Shown here piece by piece: positions 57,178 through 64,000 of a stretch of DNA of 64,000 bases. The notes beneath the pieces are model-generated. The model worked only from the letters and a program-made list of their open reading frames with translations. It ran no database searches and was not told the origin of the DNA. The position numbers and the translations under genes were made by a program. Source of the DNA: Antedon mediterranea (Eukaryota > Echinodermata > Crinoidea > Comatulida > Antedonidae); contig NC_092671.1 of the NCBI RefSeq assembly GCF_964355755.1, positions 16,713,501 through 16,777,500 of the forward strand. The letters are read 5' to 3'. The stretch's first letter is position 1, and each line of letters starts with the position of its first letter.

Positions 57178-57390
57178 TTAGAAAGCCAAAATAAAAACAT
57201 TGTTTATTGAACAAGTCTGCATACATCTCATAGATTCTCTTCTCCCAGATGTACTTCGGTGTTTGCGCATGTCCAGTACAAGTTTACAAATTTCCATTTT
57301 CCCAGCCTTAAACAATAAACTATAAGCTTCCAGTACGTGATACAGTTTCATAATGCTTCCGTCCTCTTGAATATAACTGCCTAAAGGCAT
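57178..57390 (-). CDS. Small open frame of unknown nature, member B of the inverted pair
   Basis: 70 codons from ATG at 57390 to the stop at 57178. I do not recognise the product. It is basic, with an amphipathic-looking start (MPLGSYIQEDGSIMKLYHV). Its middle resembles a shorter frame on the + strand at 56219. AATAAA follows within the 3' part, so it could be the end of an old transposon or gene; chance is also possible. Confidence 0.25.
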   Translation of the reverse strand: MPLGSYIQEDGSIMKLYHVLEAYSLLFKAGKMEICKLVLDMRKHRSTSGRRESMRCMQTCSINNVFILAF

Positions 57391-58826
57391 GGCGCGAAAA
57401 TACTTTTATGAAAGATTATAAATTCATCTAGCGAAAATATTTGAAAAACTAGGCCATTAATCCATTCTATAAAACATTTTTCCTTGGATCAAAATCCTGC
57501 TCGGACTCTATTCACACTAATGAATCCCTATTAAACATCTACAAGTGCCAATAGACACACTGAATCACAATATTTTAATGGAATAAAATAAATATTAACT
57601 CATTATGTGTTAAAAGCACTACTACGAAAATATATCCATTAAAGTTTCAAATTAAAATTTACTTCATAATGAAGATACAATACTTTGATAATAAAGCATA
57701 CTTCTAATTTGTACTTCAAAATGTGAAATAATGCATTAAGTGCGTACCATAGTGCGACGCTACGTTACATTATATACACTACACTTGTGTACGTACTAAA
57801 GGATCGTAGAACCGTCATAAAATAAGTAAAAAACAACATTATTACTAACACACTTGGAATTATATTAGTACCGATATAGATGAAAAAGAACTAAAGTACA
57901 TAGGTCAAAGGTCACAGTTATGACATTAATGTGCCAACACAACCACTACTGGTGGTATCGTTAATGAAAGAATTACATTAGTTTTAAAAAGAGGAATAAC
58001 ATGTGGTGTAGTACTAATCTACTAATTGCACTTAATGCAGAAGTGTTTTGCTTTTCACTTACCTTAAAGCTAATAATTTAATTCAGTACTTGTGTGCTCT
58101 GCTTTAAAAAAAGAAAGACAGTATGTATAGCTATTAATGGATATCCTCGTCAAGTCAAGTATATACGAATATATAGACTAGAAAATAAAACAAACTGAAT
58201 TGCCAACAAATTCTGCTCTAAAAACAAAACTGTTTTTTCTTTTGTTTTTCTCTTATTTTTTTTTCTGTTGTCTTTTTTGTATATTGTTTAAAATGAAATG
58301 AAATTTTAAAAAAACAACAAACAAAAATTACCACATTGATTTTAACACTTTAGCAATATCAAGAAACTGTATTGTATGTAAATAACATGGAAGAATTATT
58401 CAAATATTAGTATTCAAAGTGGATAAACATGTTGAAAACATCAATGAATACAAAAAAATATAAAAAAAAAACAAATTTCTAGACAGCATACAGTACAGTA
58501 CATGTCACATAGTCTGAAAAGTCAAATATCCATTGCTTTTAAACATTTTTTTTTCAAAGAATGTTCAACAGAATCAAGACATTGAAAGGAACTTAAAACA
58601 GCTATCAAGACCAAAAGGCAGGTGTCTGGGAGCCATAGGGATATTAATATGCTATATGAAGCTTTACTTTAGGAGAGGAAGTAAATGAAAGTATTGCCAA
58701 TGTCAAGGATGATAAAGTACCTAGCATACTGGTATACCAAATTTAGATCTATATAAGAATAGAGATGACAGGATGAGTTTGAAGTACAGTAAAACAGATT
58801 TAATTAACCCTCCTTTAGGACACCTC

Positions 58827-60468
58827 CAGGCATGGATTTAGGCGGGAGATTTAGGCTTTAGCCTCCCCACACCATTAATTAAAATGTGAAACTCCGAAAT
58901 CGCTGAGTTGAACAAAATCAAATCAAATTGGACCAGGAAAATCACACACAATATTTTTGTTTATGTGCTAAGAAAGTAATAAATTAAACAAACATTGCAT
59001 TCTTAGTTTTTGTTACAATAAATACAATGTTATTTTGTTTATTCAGAAGACTTTGTTCAATCTTTCTATTGTTAGAAACAAAAACATCAGCATCAATAAT
59101 TAAAACAACTTGTTTTCTGTATGTAAAGCTAATTCATTCAGTCTAGACAATAACTCACTATACTAGACTAAAAATAGATAGATAGGCCTTGCAATAAAAT
59201 ATAGTTTGAAAAATAGTCAGACTTGCCAAATCCCAGCATAATTAAGAAATACGTGTTTTTATATGTAAGGTTGAAAATAATAAAATCATTCTCTGTAACA
59301 AAACTATAATTACATAAATTAAACAAAAAATCAAGTATGTTGTAAGTTGTTTATTAGAGATCTTATGGATTTGCGACGGCTGACAACCTAAGAAGAAGTT
59401 AGGTCATATTAATTCAATGAAGTAGGACATGATTTCTCATTCTTACAGTATATACTGTACTGTAGTTTTGGTCCAGATGATCGCCGAGGAACAAGTTAGG
59501 TCATATTAATTCAATGAAGTAGGACATGATTTCTCATTCTTACAGTATATACTGTACTGTAGTTTTGGTCCAGATGATCGCCGAGGAACAAGTTAGGTCA
59601 TATTAATTCAATGAAGTAGGACATGATTTCTCATTCTTACAGTATATACTGTACTGTAGTTTTGGTCCAGATGATCGCCGAGGAACAAGTTAGGTCATAT
59701 TAATTCAATGAAGTAGGACATGATTTCTCATTCTTACAGTATATACTGTACTGTAGTTTTGGTCCAGATGATCGCCGAGGAACAAGTTAGGTCATATTAA
59801 TTCAATGAAGTAGGACATGATTTCTCATTCTTACAGTATATACTGTACTGTAGTTTTGGTCCAGATGATCGCCGAGGAACAAGTTAGGTCATATTAATTC
59901 AATGAAGTAGGACATGATTTCTCATTCTTACAGTATATACTGTACTGTAGTTTTGGTCCAGATGATCGCCGAGGAACAAGTTAGGTCATATTAATTCAAT
60001 GAAGTAGGACATGATTTCTCATTCTTACAGTATATACTGTACTGTAGTTTTGGTCCAGATGATCGCCGAGGAACAAGTTAGGTCATATTAATTCAATGAA
60101 GTAGGACATGATTTCTCATTCTTACAGTATATACTGTACTGTAGTTTTGGTCCAGATGATCGCCGAGGAACAAGTTAGGTCATGTTAATTTATTGTGCGC
60201 ATTGTAAATCGTGTTTTCTTTTTAAACTCTTGAATTCATAATAGTAATTGAACTCTTAGCTCTTTCACTGTGTAGGCCTATTTTTACAAACAACTATTAA
60301 TGCTAACCCTAGCTCTAGTAGGGCCTAGCTAGGCCTACTCTTCTTAATTAAAAGATTAATCCACGTCTAGCGACGGTCAATCGCGATTAGGTTGCATCTT
60401 TTTTTTTTTTTTTTGAGAATTAAGGGGGGTGGCTAGCCACCCTATTCACCCCCCTAGATCCGCCACTG
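58827..60468. mobile_element. hAT-like non-autonomous element (~1.64 kb) with internal satellite
   Basis: The left end CAGGCATGGATTTAGGCGGG and right end, read inverted, CAGTGGCGGATCTAGGGGGG, are similar; both continue into a GGCTNNAGCC or GGCTAGCC palindrome. CAGTGGCGGAT-type ends are common in hAT elements. The 8-bp flanks (gacacctc and tacagttc) agree at five positions, a decayed duplication at best. No transposase frame was seen. Confidence 0.5.
59401..60180 (+). repeat. 97-bp tandem repeat, 8 copies, apparently identical
   Basis: AGGTCATATTAATTCAATGA recurs at 59401, 59498, 59595 and so on to 60177, exactly every 97 bases. I saw no base differences between full copies. Each contains ACAGTATATACTGT, a perfect 14-bp palindrome. 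GGTCCAGATGATCGCCGA in the unit is the inverted relative of TCGGTCATCGTCTGGACC at 60708, so the unit derives from the family-4 element. Confidence 0.95.
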
Positions 60469-60654
60469 TACAGTTCCTAAGTCATCACAAATCATAATCT
60501 CTCTTCCTTGTTGGTGGACAGAGAGAGAGAGAGAACATTGAGTAACTACTGCAGATAATGACAGAAGGAACATATTATTAAATCTGTAAAGGTACCAATA
60601 GAGTAACAGTACTGTACTGGAGAACATAAAATACCAAATGTTATTATGGGCTGC

Positions 60655-60810
60655 CAATTTGTGATGATCGAAAATTAGCGACGAACTTAAGTCAGGTCGA
60701 TCGATGTGTCATCGGTCATCGTCTGGACCTACACTGTAGAAACCAGTGTCTAGGTGGGTAACAAGGACACACGTTTCAAATATTCTCACATGCGCATAAT
60801 GAACTAACAT
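60655..60810. mobile_element. Family-4 element fragment
   Basis: CGATGTGTCATCGGTCATCG and AATGAACTAACATGACTTTAG match the element at 20893-21452 (CGATGTGTCATCGGTCGTCG, GATGAACTAACATGACATAG) in the same order. The right inverted end was not found. Confidence 0.6.
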
Positions 60811-63800
60811 GACTTTAGCTCCCTATCATCAATTTAAGGAAACTATACTAATATTTGGTATCAAGTCAAAGGACAGTATATCCTAAAGGTCAAATCCAAT
60901 AATTACAATATCTACACCATTAATGGTTAACCATAATGTGAAAGCCTCCATATGGACTTGTTAATGCATTGGGCCATTATCACTCACACTAATATCATCA
61001 TCAAGCCTAATATGTACAATTCAATCACTAGCTAATGGATTAAGGTAGTTTATATAAACAAATAATACTATTTATATCATTAGTAACTGTTTGACTTGTT
61101 TAACTGTACAGTATATGGGATATAAATAATACAGTATTAGTAGATTCAGATGCCTGCCCTGGTAGTGATACAGTAAAGTATTAATTATATCACCAGGATT
61201 AAATTCTACCGATGACGGAAAATGTATCTATTAATAGTTAGACTGTAGATCATTTTTACAAAAAAAGAGAAATACTGTAGCATTAACTCTTATTTGTAAC
61301 TGTTATCTATTCTTACCATTAGCTTACAATTCAGTAAGCATGTGGAATACATTCCGATGATGTGCATTTCTTTGTTTTTACTGACTACTAAAGAACTTCC
61401 ACTAAAAACTACATTCATTGTAAAAGGTACAGACAGCTGTGACCAAGTAAAGTACTGTACACTAACTAGATACTTTAGAAGCAGGATAGAACTACTGTAA
61501 GACCACATGGCTTCTGTTTACCATTTATTACTAAATTCAAATTAGATTAAATGTTGTAATACCTATTTTAATTTTATATTGGTAACCATACTGTACATAG
61601 TGTACTATACAATATCTGTCAACTTTGCAGTATTTTTTTACGTTTTAAAGTAATTAGCAATGCATTAAAAAATTAAGTAGTATTTCAAATAGCTCAAGCA
61701 CTACAGCTTCTACTCTAGCTCGGTGCGGATCAATTTGATTTAGAGGTCTATGTTTAATTGAATTCCACTTTATTTAACCATGTAGGCTCAGATCAACGGA
61801 TGGTTAGATTTTGTGTTTTTCATAATTGAGTTGCCTTTAATTAGAAGGCTACATGAACTACTTCATTAAGTACGGTAACAATTACTCAAGTCGGTAAGGT
61901 ATAGAATGTTAAGAAAGCAGCTGAATGAAAATGATTAGCACTCTACCCCAGGCCAGAAAGAGTCTTCAAGATATGTTTGTAAGATCCAATAGAAAAGATC
62001 TTTGCATGATAAGACCGAATATTAAATTCTAACATACTATGACTTAATTCAATTAAAAAGACCAGATGATACTCAAAGAATTCACTTGTTTGTTGGTCAA
62101 TTTACGCATGGATAGTTTTTCCCAACGCAGAAATGTCAGTGAACTTGAAGACTCAATCATATGATGAAATTCATATGATATGAGTCACATTTGTCAACGT
62201 GAACATAAATGCTTTATCTCAATTTTCTTGTTAATGAACAGGTTCACCAGGATTTAAAAAGATACTCTGTTTATAAGAATGAATTCTGTCACACGAATGT
62301 ATTTGTGGACTTTACCATTTATGGAGAGCGGTGTTCAATGAATGTTCTATACTTTTCGAGTACTATAAAGCCCAAAATTGTCACGGCCCTAAATTTTTCG
62401 CTATTTTACCTTTTTAACTATTTAGCAACCTTTTATTTTCGTGATTTGTGTTTCTTGTGTAATTTGTTAAACAAAATTGGCGAAATGTATTTTGCCTCCG
62501 CGATGAACGTCAAACAACAATTAAATAGCTTCAAGTAAAATTACAGAATACACGGTTGTAAATTTAGGGATGTAAATAAATGTTTTGGCCACACAGTGGG
62601 TGACACGTGTTTAATAGGCTCTTAGATAGCGAACATCCCCATAATTAATGTACTCTACCAAATTATTGTTGTTTCTACAAAACAACGAACGGGTGCAACA
62701 ACGCCGGCCGGATGGATCTCTGTGGTGGAGAGCATGGCGATGGTATTTTGCTGTTTGCTACACATCACAAGCTAGGCTAACACATATAGAATAATGTAAT
62801 TACCTTAATGGACACGATACAACTTATATGATTTAATGACAAAGGATTCGTCAAGCAAGTACACTATATACATTTCTTAAAAAATAGTACACTATACATT
62901 TCATAAAAAATTACCTAAGAAACTTTTTTTATTCCAATTTGAACATTATTTTAGCGATCAATCCTCCCATGGCGCATGTCGATCGCTATGAGGAGGAATT
63001 GCATCACCGTTTTGAGCGAGGCAGCGCAGGCTGAGTAGGGCCTAGCTAGCATTTTTGGTCGGTTGCAATTTATTTTAATGTTTAAATTAGTACACCTGAA
63101 GGCTGAACAAACAATATAAATAATATCGCGGTTCGTAAATGTTTCAAAGAATACACAATTAGACGTTTATCGTAACTATTTCATTTTCACTTTTTCCATA
63201 TTTAGGCTAGGCCTGGCTAACTATAAGCCAGGCTATGACGGATCGACTGTAAACAACATTGTTGGGAATTTCGTCATTTCTGCGCGCCCTTTATTTTCAT
63301 GATCGTTGTTCAATTGCGAAAGTCGCGAAAATAAAGGCCGCATGGAAATTTTGGGCTTTAGAGTATATTTACTTCGAGGATAATGGCATTTGTCAGTTTA
63401 TCAAGGTAAACTAGAAATCGTAAAACATACAAGCATTAATCAAATGTTTGCCAAGATTTAAAATTGAATGTAAGAATGTCACATGGCTAGACATTAATAC
63501 AACCACAGAAAACATGTATTTAAACTGACCAAATGACCTGGACATTATCAGAAATACTTTCTTTCATTTAATTAGTAAAGGGAATTGCTACAGCAAAGGG
63601 AATTACTATCACAAATTGTATACAGTACAAGTGCCAGATAAAAATGACAAAACTACTTGAAACTATTGTAGCCAAAAAAGCAATACAAAAAAGTCACAGT
63701 ATTACATTTTATTTAGTGTAGTAATAACTAGTAATATGAACTGATTAAATAATTTATTATAATACATACAACTTAGCATTACTTTCCAATTTTATATGAC

Positions 63801-64000
63801 AATTTGGAAAAAAAATGATATTTTCTCTATTAAACAATAATTTCTTTGTCCAAATGCTAATTTATACTTTATTAACATGTCTGCTCTTACTTTAAAGTGG
63901 AGCTCCACCCAGAAAATTACTATTTTTCATACATTTCAACTATTATTTAAAAATATCATCCCTTATACTTCATATTTTTTTGAATTTTTTTTCAATGAGT
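60811..64000. other. Region without recognised genes
   Basis: AT-rich, with a locally CpG-richer patch at 62690-62760 and another at 62940-63040 that includes TAGCGATC and GATCGCTA as a short hairpin. A 14-bp inverted pair (TAAAGCCCAAAATT at 62365, complement at 63347) may mark ends of a DNA element. No coding exon was recognised. Confidence 0.45.

Larger units (their letters stand above)
54912..58826. other. AT-rich region without recognised genes
   Basis: No domain was recognised. An inverted, diverged sequence pair lies at 56181-56300 and 57225-57345. The open frame at 55755-55955 (minus) has no features I can name. Confidence 0.5.

Noticed and set aside
59401-60180. Possible CRISPR-like array
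   Set aside because: Units are contiguous 97-bp tandem repeats with no unique spacers, in an animal genome.
61290-61508. 72-residue minus-strand ORF whose sequence contains a good splice donor (ATG/GTAAGA at 61313)
   Set aside because: No recognisable domain, no clear partner exon; a GTAAG pentamer is expected often by chance.

Overview
The window is animal nuclear DNA: AT-rich, mostly non-coding, with GT-AG introns, a tRNA-derived SINE, many short inverted-repeat DNA transposons and several minisatellites. The gene content (a Wnt3-type ligand and a gp130/LIFR-like class I cytokine receptor) and the frequent 'taggcctat'-like motifs suggest an invertebrate deuterostome, most likely an echinoderm. 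The species assignment is inference.

Two protein-coding genes are supported and face each other tail to tail. (1) A Wnt3-like gene on the + strand: three exons (6500-6738, 8186-8475, 8846-9325) carry everything except the signal-peptide exon, which I could not find upstream. (2) A class I cytokine receptor on the - strand: I could join 17 coding exons between 39773 and 15926 in one open frame of 1384 residues, with all splice phases compatible. It has a signal peptide, an Ig-like domain, a cytokine-receptor homology module (CxW and WSEWS), five further fibronectin III domains, one membrane span, a box 1 and a tyrosine-rich tail of about 490 residues. A TATA box, an initiator and a STAT-type TTCNNNGAA site sit just upstream of its first coding exon. 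The two genes are probably functionally unrelated (morphogen versus JAK/STAT receptor); only their convergent placement links them.

Most receptor introns of any size hold a repeat. These are a ~3.2-kb G-rich 30-bp minisatellite (intron 7), a ~626-bp foldback with ~241-bp arms (intron 8), a LINE 3' end (intron 9), four copies of a small inverted-repeat element (introns 11, 12 and 14), a palindromic ~560-bp element (intron 12), and a SINE and a ~880-bp transposon (intron 1). A second MITE family has three intact 179-bp copies with 3-bp TAA/TTA target duplications (7893, 12804, 51007).

From about 40 kb to the end I recognise no protein-coding gene. This part holds a GACA-rich element (41.8-42.6 kb), a 64-bp minisatellite (53.4-54.9 kb), a hAT-like element containing eight apparently perfect 97-bp repeats (58.8-60.5 kb), and a diverged inverted pair at 56.2 and 57.3 kb that keeps its reading frame. 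The long open frames inside the minisatellites are artefacts of unit lengths divisible by three.
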